Source: Chitinophaga pinensis
Lineage (GTDB): Bacteria > Pseudomonadota > Gammaproteobacteria > Burkholderiales > SG8-41
Direction: 5' to 3'
NCBI GenBank assembly: GCA_943329075.2
Contig: CALQCM020000001.1
Coordinates: forward strand, 62,001-126,000
DNA: 64,000 nt
The position numbers and the translations under genes were made by a program. A model generated the notes under the pieces. The model was not told the origin of the DNA. It saw only the letters and a program-made list of their open reading frames with translations, and made no database searches. Below, piece after piece: positions 43,996-52,325 of this stretch. Each line of letters opens with the position of its first letter. Position 1 is the stretch's first letter.

Positions 43996-44955
43996 CTACG
44001 GCAGGCCGACGCCGGCTGCTTTCAGGGCGCGGCCGACGTTCGCAATTTCCGCCTTCATCATGGCGGTCAATTCATCAGGGGAGCCCGGCGCCGCCTCAAT
44101 GCCGGCTTGCAGAAAAAGCGCCGTGACCTCCGCCGACTGTAGTGCGCGCACGGCTTCGCGGTTCAGGCGCGCAATAATCGCCGGCGGCGTTTTCGCCGGC
44201 GCGAACAAGGCATGCAGGGATTCCGAAGCAAAACCGGGCACGCCGGAATCGGCGATCGTCGGCAGGCCCGGCACAATCGCCGAGGGCCGTGCGCTGCCCG
44301 TTGCAAGTGCGCGCAGCCGCCCCGACTTCACGTGCGGCGCAGCGCCACTCGGTGTGGCGAAAATCGCCTGCACTTCGCCGCTCATCACCGCGGTCATGGC
44401 GGGTCCGGTGCCCTTGTAGGGAATGCGCACGATGTTCACGCCGGCCATGTGGTTGAACAAAACCGCCGCGATGAAATTGGAACTGCCGGTTCCGCCCACT
44501 GAATAATTCAGCTCCCCCGGCTTGGCTTTGGCCAGCGCGATCAACTGCCTGACATTCTTCACCGGCAAGGAGGGGTGCACAACCAGGATGGTCGGCGATC
44601 TATCCAACAATGTGATCGCGGCGAAATCGCCAATCGGATCGTACGTGACTTTTTCCAGCAGCGGCCCGATCCAATGCGCGCCACCGGTCACCAGCAACGT
44701 ATAACCATCCGGCGCCGCCTTGGACACCAGATCGGCCAACAGTGCGGTCGGTCGATTATCGACGACGACCTGCTGACCGAGCGTGCCGGAAAGGCTGCGT
44801 GCGACAACGCGCGCCGGGTAATCATTACCACCGCCGGCGGGCGACGTCACGACGCGAATCGCCCTGAGCGGATAATCCTGGCCCACGGCCGCGCCGGCGC
44901 CAAGCCCGATCAGGGCGAACGAGACCAAAAATGCGCTGAACTGTTTTTTCGACAT
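43996..44955 (-). CDS. Bug family periplasmic solute receptor (TctC-like)
   Basis: 319 residues from ATG 44955 (an upstream GTG/ATG at 44973 is possible). A signal peptide (FLVSFALIGLGAGAAVGQ) is followed by DYPLRAIRVVTSPAGGG, the conserved Bug N-terminal strand, DNRPTALLADLVSKAAPDGYTLL and PYKGTGPAMTAVMSGEV. Bug proteins bind carboxylated organic solutes for TTT-type uptake, but no TctA/TctB membrane genes are in the window. It is the last gene of the - strand F420 region. Confidence 0.88.
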   Translation of the reverse strand: MSKKQFSAFLVSFALIGLGAGAAVGQDYPLRAIRVVTSPAGGGNDYPARVVARSLSGTLGQQVVVDNRPTALLADLVSKAAPDGYTLLVTGGAHWIGPLLEKVTYDPIGDFAAITLLDRSPTILVVHPSLPVKNVRQLIALAKAKPGELNYSVGGTGSSNFIAAVLFNHMAGVNIVRIPYKGTGPAMTAVMSGEVQAIFATPSGAAPHVKSGRLRALATGSARPSAIVPGLPTIADSGVPGFASESLHALFAPAKTPPAIIARLNREAVRALQSAEVTALFLQAGIEAAPGSPDELTAMMKAEIANVGRALKAAGVGLP

Positions 44956-44992
44956 AGCTCCGACGCGACGCATCAGGCTTGGCGTCAGCGCG

Positions 44993-45574
44993 CTATTTCA
45001 ACGCCGCCTGCAGTTCCTTCGCGCCGACCACGTAGCACAGCGTCGGCAGGATGTTTTTGATCGTGAACTCGTGGTTCGCGATGGTGTTGCTGGCGCAGGC
45101 ATCGCGCACCAGAAACACGCGGTAGCCCATGTCACTGGCGTGGCGTGCCGTCGCCTCGACCACATAGTTGGTCCACAAACCGACGATGATGATGGTGTTG
45201 ATATCGGCGTTCTGCAGCGCCTGATCGAGGTTGGTCGTCAAAAACGGATCGACGCAGGTCTTGTTCAGTACCAGCTCGGTCTTCAGCGGCTTGACGCGCG
45301 GATCAATCGCCGCACCCTTGGTGCCGATAATGAGCTGGCGCTTCTTGCGCAGACCGTCCCACAGCGGATTGTCGCGCGGCAGATCGAGAAAATCGGCGCG
45401 CACCGAGGCGGTGATGTGAATCACACTGGCCTTGCAGCGGCGCGCCGTTTTCAGCACGCCCGCCATGTTTTCCATGATGCGGTTCTGCTTCAACCCGGGC
45501 GTGATGTCGACCAGATCTTTTTGCACGTCGAGCAGCAGCAAGGCGGTGCGTTTGGCATCGATTTTCAATTTCAT
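44993..45574 (-). CDS. isochorismatase-like protein lacking the usual cysteine
   Basis: 193 residues from ATG 45574. The fold is clear: TALLLLDVQKDLVD (catalytic Asp) and a later Lys (VLNKTCVDPF). The motif that normally carries the nucleophile is VGLWTNYVVEATARHASDMGY, where Cys of xVCVExTAR is replaced by Val. So a Cys-dependent amidase or hydrolase reaction is unlikely by the standard mechanism, though the Cys in KTCVDP is nearby in sequence. It lies between two Bug receptors. Confidence 0.78.
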   Translation of the reverse strand: MKLKIDAKRTALLLLDVQKDLVDITPGLKQNRIMENMAGVLKTARRCKASVIHITASVRADFLDLPRDNPLWDGLRKKRQLIIGTKGAAIDPRVKPLKTELVLNKTCVDPFLTTNLDQALQNADINTIIIVGLWTNYVVEATARHASDMGYRVFLVRDACASNTIANHEFTIKNILPTLCYVVGAKELQAALK

Positions 45575-45614
45575 TGCATTCCCCGTTAGTGGATGATGGC
45601 GCGCCGGGCGCACC

Positions 45615-46586
45615 CTAATTGATTTGTTTGCCCTTGAGGCCGGCGGCTTCGACGACCCTGCCCCAAGTCGCCAGTTCCTGCCGCATCAGCGCCGTAAATT
45701 CCTCCGGCGTCGAGCCGATCACTTCGACCGCAATTTCGGTCAGGCGGTCTTTGACCTGCGGCAGCTTCAGGGCCTGCAGCAGGCTATCGCGCAGTTTGGT
45801 CGTGATTGCGCGCGGCGTGTTCTTTGGCGCCAGCGGACCGTACCAGCCGGCGGCATTGAACTGATAGCCGTTTTCGGCAATCGTCGGCAGATCGGGCATC
45901 AGTGCCGACCTTTTTTCGCTGCCGACCGCCAGCGCGCGCAGCCGCCCGGCGCGCACCTGCGGCAACGCCGCCGACAAACCGTTGAACATCATGTCGACTT
46001 CACCCGCCAGCAGCGCCGTCATGCCGGGCCCTGCGCCTTTGTACGGCACGTGCGTAATCTTCACGCCGGCCGTCAGGTTGAAGAGTTCGCCGGCCATGTG
46101 GATGCCGACCCCGGTGCCACCGGACGAAAAATTCAACTTGCCCGGCTGCGCCTTCGCCAGCGCAACGAGTTCCTTGACGGATTTCGCCGCAACGTTCGGG
46201 TGCACCAGCAGAACGTAGGGTGCGGCCGCAGCCAGCGCAACCGGTGCAAAATCCTTCAACGTGTCGTAGGGCGTCGACACATTGATCTGCGGCACGATCA
46301 CCAGCGGCCCCGAGAAGCCGAGCAGGATCGTATAACCATCGGGCAATGCTTTGGCCACCATCTCGGCACCAATCTGTCCGGCGGCGCCGGCGCGGTTGTC
46401 GATGACAATTTGCTGGCCCAGCGCTTCCGACCATGCCGGCGACAGAATGCGCGCGATCACATCGACCGGCCCGCCGGCGGAAGACGGCGCAATCAACCGG
46501 ATCGGTTTGTTCGGATAATTCTGTGCGCCCGCAACGCCGGCCGCCAACGCAGCGGCCAGCAAGCATCCCCATGGCATTGTTTTCAT
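45615..46586 (-). CDS. Bug family periplasmic solute receptor (TctC-like)
   Basis: 323 residues. The signal peptide MPWGCLLAAALAAGVAGA is followed by QNYPNKPIRLIAPSSAGGP, then DNRAGAAGQIGAEMVAKALPDGYTIL, and VPYKGAGPGMTALLAGEV. All are standard Bug motifs for binding a dicarboxylate or other acid. Its ATG overlaps the cofC stop (ATGA), so it is translationally coupled to the F420 genes, an unusual link. Confidence 0.9.
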   Translation of the reverse strand: MKTMPWGCLLAAALAAGVAGAQNYPNKPIRLIAPSSAGGPVDVIARILSPAWSEALGQQIVIDNRAGAAGQIGAEMVAKALPDGYTILLGFSGPLVIVPQINVSTPYDTLKDFAPVALAAAAPYVLLVHPNVAAKSVKELVALAKAQPGKLNFSSGGTGVGIHMAGELFNLTAGVKITHVPYKGAGPGMTALLAGEVDMMFNGLSAALPQVRAGRLRALAVGSEKRSALMPDLPTIAENGYQFNAAGWYGPLAPKNTPRAITTKLRDSLLQALKLPQVKDRLTEIAVEVIGSTPEEFTALMRQELATWGRVVEAAGLKGKQIN

Positions 46587-47254
46587 TGTCCTGCCTCCCC
46601 CATGTAACGTTCTCCGGGCGGAGATATCCCGCGCGGAATTCTAGCATCGCGCTGCGTCATCCATTCCGCATAATCCTGCGGCATATCGAGATCAAAGGCG
46701 AGTTCGTCACGCGCAAAACAAATGCTGCGCTGCCCCGTGCGCACCAGCGCAGCGCGATGACGCGCACAACTATCCATGCCGAAGTGAAAAATATCCTGCG
46801 CATCGGCATCCAGCGCCATGGCATTGGTGCCGCTGCCCGCACGATCGGGCGCAATCGCCGCGCATCCTGTCGCTGCGGCATGTTCGACAAAGGCGCTCAG
46901 CGCCGCAGCGGACAATCGCGGCAAATCGCAGGCCACCACCAGCAACTTTGCGCCGCCGCGCGCAACGACCCCGGCCGCGCCGAACGTCAGCGCCGCATTC
47001 AGATCGCCACCGGCCGGCTCGCGCCACGCCTGTGCGCCGGCCGCGCGCGCACAGGCCAGCGCTTCTTCGCACGGACTGACCACCACGCATCGCGCCAGAT
47101 CGCCGCGCCATTCTTCGATCACTTCCAGCGTATGCATCAGCAAATGCCGGTTGAGCGCGGCACGCGCCTTCGCATCGAGCACGGCCGCGAGGCGCGATTT
47201 GCCGGTCGCAATGCCGCGCACCGGTAGTAGCGTCCACCAGTCGGAGGACCTCAT
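46583..47254 (-). CDS. cofC: 2-phospho-L-lactate guanylyltransferase-like (CofC)
   Basis: 223 residues. The N-terminal LLPVRGIATGKSRLA is the GTP-binding loop, and VVACDLPRLSAAAL is the conserved DLP segment. GTNAMALDADAQDIFHFGMDS matches the CofC nucleotide-binding region. CofC activates a three-carbon phosphate (2-phospholactate in archaea, PEP in mycobacteria, 3-phosphoglycerate in Paraburkholderia) for transfer to Fo. It is coupled to cofD (ATGA). Its substrate cannot be read from the sequence. Confidence 0.85.
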   Translation of the reverse strand: MRSSDWWTLLPVRGIATGKSRLAAVLDAKARAALNRHLLMHTLEVIEEWRGDLARCVVVSPCEEALACARAAGAQAWREPAGGDLNAALTFGAAGVVARGGAKLLVVACDLPRLSAAALSAFVEHAAATGCAAIAPDRAGSGTNAMALDADAQDIFHFGMDSCARHRAALVRTGQRSICFARDELAFDLDMPQDYAEWMTQRDARIPRGISPPGERYMGEAGQ

Positions 47255-48201
47255 TTAAATTCCTTTGCCAGCAACCGCGTGAAGCCGACTACCTCGCGCG
47301 CCAGCGTTGTACTTTTCCTGCGGTCACGCATGATCGTGTCTGTCACAAGCACTCTGCGCCCCATTGTTTCAATTGCGGACTGCAGTTTCGCATCAGCGCG
47401 GTCGATCACCCAGCCATCGACCAGCCTGCCGTAGTGGCGTGCAATACCCGCCGCACTCGCATCGAGCTTGAGTTCGCGCATCATTTTCGCCGCCGGCCCT
47501 TTGAGCGCCGCACCACCGACGATGGGCGACACCGCCACTACCGGAAAATCGCGCTGCCGGAGCCAGGCGCGGATCGCCGGCACGGCGAGGATAGGCGCGA
47601 CGCTGACGAACGGGTTCGACGGGCAGATCACCAGCCCGGTGACTTTGCCGCTGCGCATCAGCTTTCGCAACGCGGGCGCCGGCGTCGCGCTGCGGCTGCC
47701 GACGAAGCGAAACCCCTGCACACGCGGACGGCAACGCTCGCGCACAAAATAATCCTGGAACGCCAGTTCACCCTGTGCCGTGCGTACGCGCGTGCGCACC
47801 GGCGCATCGGTCATCGGCAACAAAGCGTGACGAATGCCGAAGCGCTGCGCCAGATCAGCCGTGACTTCCGATAATGTTAAGCCCGCGCGCATAGCCTGCG
47901 TGCGCAAAACGTGCACGGCGAGATCACGATCGCCGAGATTGAACCAATCGGCGCCGCCCAGCGCCTTCAGTGCCGCCATGAATTGCCAGCGTTCGTCGGC
48001 GCGGCCCCAGCCGGTTTTCGGATTGTTGACGCCGGCCAGCGTATACATGACGGTATCGAGATCGGGCGAGACGTGCAGGCCGAGGTGTTCGAAGTCGTCG
48101 CCCGTGTTGACGACGACTGACAACTGCGACGGCGGCAGCACCGCGGCGAGCCCGACCGCGAGACGCGCACCACCGACACCGCCTGCCAGCGCCACGATCA
48201 T
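47251..48201 (-). CDS. cofD: 2-phospho-L-lactate transferase (CofD)
   Basis: 316 residues from ATG 48201. VALAGGVGGARLAVGLA is the nucleotide-binding start, and VNTGDDFEHLGLHVSPDLDTVMYTL is the Fo/metal-binding region with the conserved Asp residues. VICPSNPFVSVAPIL and VSPIVGGAALKGPAAKMM are late signatures. It transfers the phospho-acid from the CofC product to Fo, giving F420-0. It overlaps cofE and cofC by 4 bases each. Confidence 0.92.
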   Translation of the reverse strand: MIVALAGGVGGARLAVGLAAVLPPSQLSVVVNTGDDFEHLGLHVSPDLDTVMYTLAGVNNPKTGWGRADERWQFMAALKALGGADWFNLGDRDLAVHVLRTQAMRAGLTLSEVTADLAQRFGIRHALLPMTDAPVRTRVRTAQGELAFQDYFVRERCRPRVQGFRFVGSRSATPAPALRKLMRSGKVTGLVICPSNPFVSVAPILAVPAIRAWLRQRDFPVVAVSPIVGGAALKGPAAKMMRELKLDASAAGIARHYGRLVDGWVIDRADAKLQSAIETMGRRVLVTDTIMRDRRKSTTLAREVVGFTRLLAKEFK

Positions 48202-48962
48202 CGGAACAAATCCTCGGTCGTTGGCCGCAACAGTTCGCGCGCCGAACTTTCGCGCAGCGGGTACGGAAATCCACGCACCAGCACCGCGGGGCAACCTTCG
48301 GCGGCCTGGCCCATCAGCAGCGACGCCGCGGCCGCCAGTTCATCGGCTGCGGCAATCTGCGTAACCTGCAGCGCACGGCCTTCGCGATCGGGCTGGCCAC
48401 GCAAATCGATCAACGCCGGCACACCGGCGACGCCGATCGCCACGCCGGTCACACCATTGCGCCAGGCGCGGCCGAAGCTGTCGTTGATGACAACGCCGAT
48501 GTGCGCACCGGTCGCCGCTTTGATCTGCTCTCGCAGCCGGCGCGCCGAGGCATCCGGATCTTCGGGCAGCAGCAATACGGTTTCGTCAGCCATCGCACCC
48601 GGCACATTCGATTGATCGATGCCGGCGCTGGCCATTACACAACCGAGCTGGTGCTCGACGATCAACACATTGGGTTTGGCGCGCAGCACGGCGCGCGATT
48701 CCCGCAGCATGCATTCGACCAGACGCGCGTCCTTGTGCGTGGCCGCGGCAAGTTCTCGCGCGCGCGGCGACGGGTCGACATCGGCGAGACGCACTCTACG
48801 CGACTCAATCTTGGAAATGATTTTCTGCGCGATGACGAGGATGTCGTTGTCGGCAAGCGTCAAACCACCGCGCGCAATCGCCGCCAGCAGCAGCGCGGCC
48901 AGATCGTCGCCCGCCGCGATTTCCGGCAGGCCTTCGAGCGCCAGCAGCCTCAGTTCGCGCAT
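48198..48962 (-). CDS. cofE: coenzyme F420-0:L-glutamate ligase (CofE)
   Basis: 254 residues, the stand-alone length (no nitroreductase domain as in FbiB). DNDILVIAQKIISKIESR is the signature GTP/metal strand. HQLGCVMASAGIDQSNVPG and VINDSFGRAWRNGVTGVAIGVAG match CofE. It adds glutamates to F420-0 with GTP. It starts 15 bases after npdG ends and overlaps cofD. Confidence 0.92.
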   Translation of the reverse strand: MRELRLLALEGLPEIAAGDDLAALLLAAIARGGLTLADNDILVIAQKIISKIESRRVRLADVDPSPRARELAAATHKDARLVECMLRESRAVLRAKPNVLIVEHQLGCVMASAGIDQSNVPGAMADETVLLLPEDPDASARRLREQIKAATGAHIGVVINDSFGRAWRNGVTGVAIGVAGVPALIDLRGQPDREGRALQVTQIAAADELAAAASLLMGQAAEGCPAVLVRGFPYPLRESSARELLRPTTEDLFR

Positions 48963-48977
48963 CGTTCTACCAATACC

Positions 48978-49655
48978 TCAGTCGCGCGGCACGCCGGTAA
49001 TGCGGATGCCCGCCCCCGGCACCTTGTAGCGCTGGTTGATCGCAATCAACACCGAGGTCAGCGCCTCGGCGGCCGCCGAATTGGCCAGCACACCGGCGTG
49101 CCAGCCATGCATGCCGGCATCGCGCGCCAGACCGATCACCGTTTCCCGCGCCGCCGCGTCATCGCCGCAGACCAGCACATCGCAATCGACGTGGTGCGCC
49201 AGATCTTTAAGATGCGCCGCCGACACATTCTGGAAGGCCGATACAACTTTGACTGCTTCACCAAGCGTGCGCTGCAGCGTCACCACCGCCGAACCGCCGA
49301 CCGGCAATTGCGCGCGGCTCACCTTCGGCGGCACCAGCGGCACCGTGACATCGACGAGAATTTTCCCGGCGAGTTGTTCGCGTAACGCCTCGGCCGTCGC
49401 CAGTTGCACCGCAAACGGCACCGCCAGCACGACAATCGCCTGCGCCGCCGCCTCGGCATTGGAACCGCCGCGCAGTTGTCCGCGTCCGACCAGCAATGTG
49501 TTTAATTTCTGCGCCGCTTCCTGCGCCTTCTCCGCCGTGCGCGAACCGATGATGACATCGTGCCCCGCGGCCGCCCAGCGCAAGGCGAGTCCGCCGCCCT
49601 CCTGGCCGCTGCCGCCGATGACACCGATGGAAAGTTTTTCTGTCGCCATGCTCAT
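48978..49655 (-). CDS. npdG: F420-dependent NADP oxidoreductase (NpdG/Fno)
   Basis: 225 residues. SIGVIGGSGQEGGGLALRWAAAGHDVIIGSR is the NADP-binding region: its GGxGxxG loop precedes the GSR that binds the 2'-phosphate. VLAVPFAVQ and KILVDVTVPL follow. The C-terminal AFQNVSAAHL and DVLVCGDDAAA suit the F420:NADP oxidoreductase family. It interconverts NADPH and F420H2, and so would feed F420-dependent enzymes. It heads the cof genes. Confidence 0.88.
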   Translation of the reverse strand: MSMATEKLSIGVIGGSGQEGGGLALRWAAAGHDVIIGSRTAEKAQEAAQKLNTLLVGRGQLRGGSNAEAAAQAIVVLAVPFAVQLATAEALREQLAGKILVDVTVPLVPPKVSRAQLPVGGSAVVTLQRTLGEAVKVVSAFQNVSAAHLKDLAHHVDCDVLVCGDDAAARETVIGLARDAGMHGWHAGVLANSAAAEALTSVLIAINQRYKVPGAGIRITGVPRD

Positions 49656-49701
49656 CGTTACTCTTCCAATTGAAGATCACATAACCTGCTGACGGAATAC
49701 C

Positions 49702-49767
49702 CGTCGTTCCCGCGAAGGCGGGGACCCAAGGTCTTTATTCTGGATTCCCGCTTCGCGGGAATGACGG
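49702..49767. repeat. pair of GTCATTCCCGCG-type palindromes
   Basis: Two inverted copies of the dispersed repeat GTCATTCCCGC-n-GCGGGAATCCAG lie between fbiC and npdG, at 49702-49727 and 49741-49767. Each can form a short hairpin, and the two copies can also pair with one another. Confidence 0.85.
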
Positions 49768-49805
49768 AGCGGAAAAAAGTTCGTCATGTGCATATGGAAT
49801 TCTCA

Positions 49806-52169
49806 TTACGCTGCCGCGGTCATGCGCCGGCGTAGCGGCATGGCCATTGTCGGCAGTGCCTCCAGCGTCGCGGCGGCGTAAGAACGCTGCACGCGTTCCA
49901 CCACTGGCGTTCCGTATAAAGTCGTGCGCTGCTGCGGCAGGCGGCCGACGCTGCGGATCAAATCGTCCATGGCTGCAGGCGCCATTTCCTGTCCATGCTG
50001 CGTGCCGGCGGCGCGCGAAATGCTTTCGTTCATCAGGGTGCCGCCCAGATCATTGGCGCCAGCCGCCAACGCGGCGGCAACACCCGCCTCGCCCATCTTC
50101 ACCCACGACACCTGAATATTCGGCAGCACGGGGTGCAACACCAGCCGTGCCACTGCGTGCATCAGCACCGCCTCGCGAAAAGTCGGGCCGCGGCGCGCAT
50201 GGCCGCGCCGATAGACCGGCGCTTCCATATGCACAAAAGGCAGCGGTACGAATTCGGTGAAGCCCTGCGTTTTCTCCTGCAGGGCGCGAATGCGCAGCAG
50301 ATGCCGCGCCCAATGCCGCGGTGACTCGACGTGGCCGAACATGATGGTGGCGGTCGTGCGCAGCCCGAGTTCATGCGCGGTCTGCATGATGGTGAGCCAC
50401 TCATCCGTCGTTACTTTGCCGGGGCAGATCACCGCGCGGATTTCGTCGTCGAGAATTTCCGCGGCAGTGCCCGGCAGCGTGCCGAGCCCGGCGGCGATCA
50501 GCTCCTGCAGAAAATCGCGCACCGGTATGCCCAGCGTTTGCGCGCCGTGCGCGACTTCCAGCGGCGTGAAGGCGTGCACATGCATCTGCGGTGCGGCGCG
50601 CTTCACCGCGCGCACGATCTCCAGATAGGTGTCGCCCGTGTAATCCGGATGAATGCCGCCCTGCATGCAGACTTCGCTGGCGCCGCGCGCCCACGCTTCG
50701 CCGACGCGCCGTTCGATTTCCGTGAGCGGCAGATCATAGGGCGTGCCGCGCAGCGCGGCAGCGTGCGTGCCCTTGGAAAACGCACAGAAGGTGCAGCGAT
50801 AGCTGCAGATATTGGTGTAGTTGATGTTGCGGTTGACGACGTAGCGCACGGTATCACCCACCGTCTGGCGCCGCAGCGTATCGGCTTCGGCGCAGACGAA
50901 ATGAACTTCGTCGCCACGGCTGGCAAACAGGCGTTCGATCTGCGTTTCGCCGAGTGTCGCGCCATCACGCGCGCGCGCAATGATGTCGCGCAGCGCCGCA
51001 GCAATGCCGCCACCGCGCGGCAGCATCGCCGGCATGACGTTCAGTCCCGGCGACCAGGCATCGTCGCGCGCAAACCCCTCTGCATCACTATGGCGAAGCA
51101 TGTCGGTAGCGATCACCGGCGCATGCCATTGCTGCACGGCGCGGCAGTAGGCGGGGTAACTCGGCAGCCGCGCCTGCAAAATCTTGCCGCGCGCTGCGGT
51201 AATCGCGTGCAAGCGCTCAAGCGCCGGCCACGGCGCTTCAGGATTGACGTGGTCCGGCGTCACTGGCGAGATGCCGCCCCAGTCGTTGATGCCGGCGTCG
51301 ATGAGTTCACCGCAATCGTCACCGCTCAAATTCGGCGGCGCCTGGATGTTCATCTGCGACCCAAGCAGCAGGCGCGCCACGGCAATCGTCCACAGCAATT
51401 CTTCGCGCGGTGCATCGGCGGCGTCCGCCATGCGCGTGTCCGGCTTGGCGCGGAAGTTCTGGATGATCACTTCCTGAATATGGCCGTAGCGCGCGTGCAG
51501 CTCACGAATGGCGGTCAGCGCCTCGATGCGCTCGCGGCGGGTTTCGCCGATGCCGATCAGGAGACCGGTCGTAAATGGCACTTTTAATTCGCCGGCCAGC
51601 CGCAGCGTTTCCAGACGCAGCGCAGGCGCCTTGTCCGGCGAGCCGAAATGCGGGCCACCGCGTTCGCACAAGCGCTCGGCACTACTTTCCAGCATCAAGC
51701 CTTGAGACGCGGAAACTTTGCGCAAGCGTGCAATATCGTCGCGCGTCATCACGCCGGGGTTTACATGCGGCAGCAAACCGGTTTCGCAGCGCACCAGTTC
51801 GCACATCGCCACCAGATAGTCGATGGTGGTCGCATACCCGAGTGCCGACAGTTCGTCGCGCGCGACCTTGTAGCGCAACTCGGGTTTGTCACCGAGCGTA
51901 AACAGCGCTTCATGACAGCCCGCATCGCGGCCGGCACGCGCGATGGCGAGCACTTCATCCGCCGTCAAATAGACGTTGCGCCCGGGTTGCGGCGCCATCG
52001 CGAAGGTGCAGTAATGACAAGAGTCGCGGCACAGGCGCGTCAGCGGGATAAAAACTTTGCGCGAATACGAAACGATGCTGCCATGACCGGCGTCGCGCAG
52101 CGCCGCGGCCTGCGGCATCAGGGCCACGGCGTCCGCGACCAGCCAGTGCGCAATATCTGCTTCGTTCAA
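49806..52169 (-). CDS. fbiC: Fo synthase, fused CofG-CofH (FbiC)
   Basis: 787 residues from a TTG start with GGTGA upstream. It has two radical SAM domains: the N-terminal CofG half has CRDSCHYC (Cys47, 51, 54) and the C-terminal CofH half has CSYRCTFC near residue 452. Both bind [4Fe-4S]. They build the deazaflavin Fo from tyrosine and 5-amino-6-ribitylaminouracil. The fused form is typical of actinobacteria; archaea usually have separate genes. It is separated from npdG by a repeat-filled gap of 150 bases. Confidence 0.95.
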   Translation of the reverse strand: MNEADIAHWLVADAVALMPQAAALRDAGHGSIVSYSRKVFIPLTRLCRDSCHYCTFAMAPQPGRNVYLTADEVLAIARAGRDAGCHEALFTLGDKPELRYKVARDELSALGYATTIDYLVAMCELVRCETGLLPHVNPGVMTRDDIARLRKVSASQGLMLESSAERLCERGGPHFGSPDKAPALRLETLRLAGELKVPFTTGLLIGIGETRRERIEALTAIRELHARYGHIQEVIIQNFRAKPDTRMADAADAPREELLWTIAVARLLLGSQMNIQAPPNLSGDDCGELIDAGINDWGGISPVTPDHVNPEAPWPALERLHAITAARGKILQARLPSYPAYCRAVQQWHAPVIATDMLRHSDAEGFARDDAWSPGLNVMPAMLPRGGGIAAALRDIIARARDGATLGETQIERLFASRGDEVHFVCAEADTLRRQTVGDTVRYVVNRNINYTNICSYRCTFCAFSKGTHAAALRGTPYDLPLTEIERRVGEAWARGASEVCMQGGIHPDYTGDTYLEIVRAVKRAAPQMHVHAFTPLEVAHGAQTLGIPVRDFLQELIAAGLGTLPGTAAEILDDEIRAVICPGKVTTDEWLTIMQTAHELGLRTTATIMFGHVESPRHWARHLLRIRALQEKTQGFTEFVPLPFVHMEAPVYRRGHARRGPTFREAVLMHAVARLVLHPVLPNIQVSWVKMGEAGVAAALAAGANDLGGTLMNESISRAAGTQHGQEMAPAAMDDLIRSVGRLPQQRTTLYGTPVVERVQRSYAAATLEALPTMAMPLRRRMTAAA

Positions 52170-52185
52170 TGGGTCACCAAAAAAA

Positions 52186-52306
52186 TCCCCTCTCCCCCTG
52201 CAAAGGGGGAGAGCGAGTGCAACGAGCGAGGGGGCAGGGCTAGGGTGAGGGGGTGCGTGTATTCTTGCAACCGATTACCCCTCTCCCCGCTAGCGCGGGG
52301 CGAGGG
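52186..52306. repeat. two GC-rich hairpins of the CCCCTCTCCCC type
   Basis: Hairpins at 52186-52213 (CTCTCCCCCTGCAAAGGGGGAGAG-like) and 52278-52306 (CCTCTCCCCGCTAGCGCGGGGCGAGG-like) fill the gap between fbiC and the Bug gene upstream. They are related to the element at 3609-3694. Confidence 0.75.
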
Positions 52307-52325
52307 AGTGTTTCTGAAATCGCTG

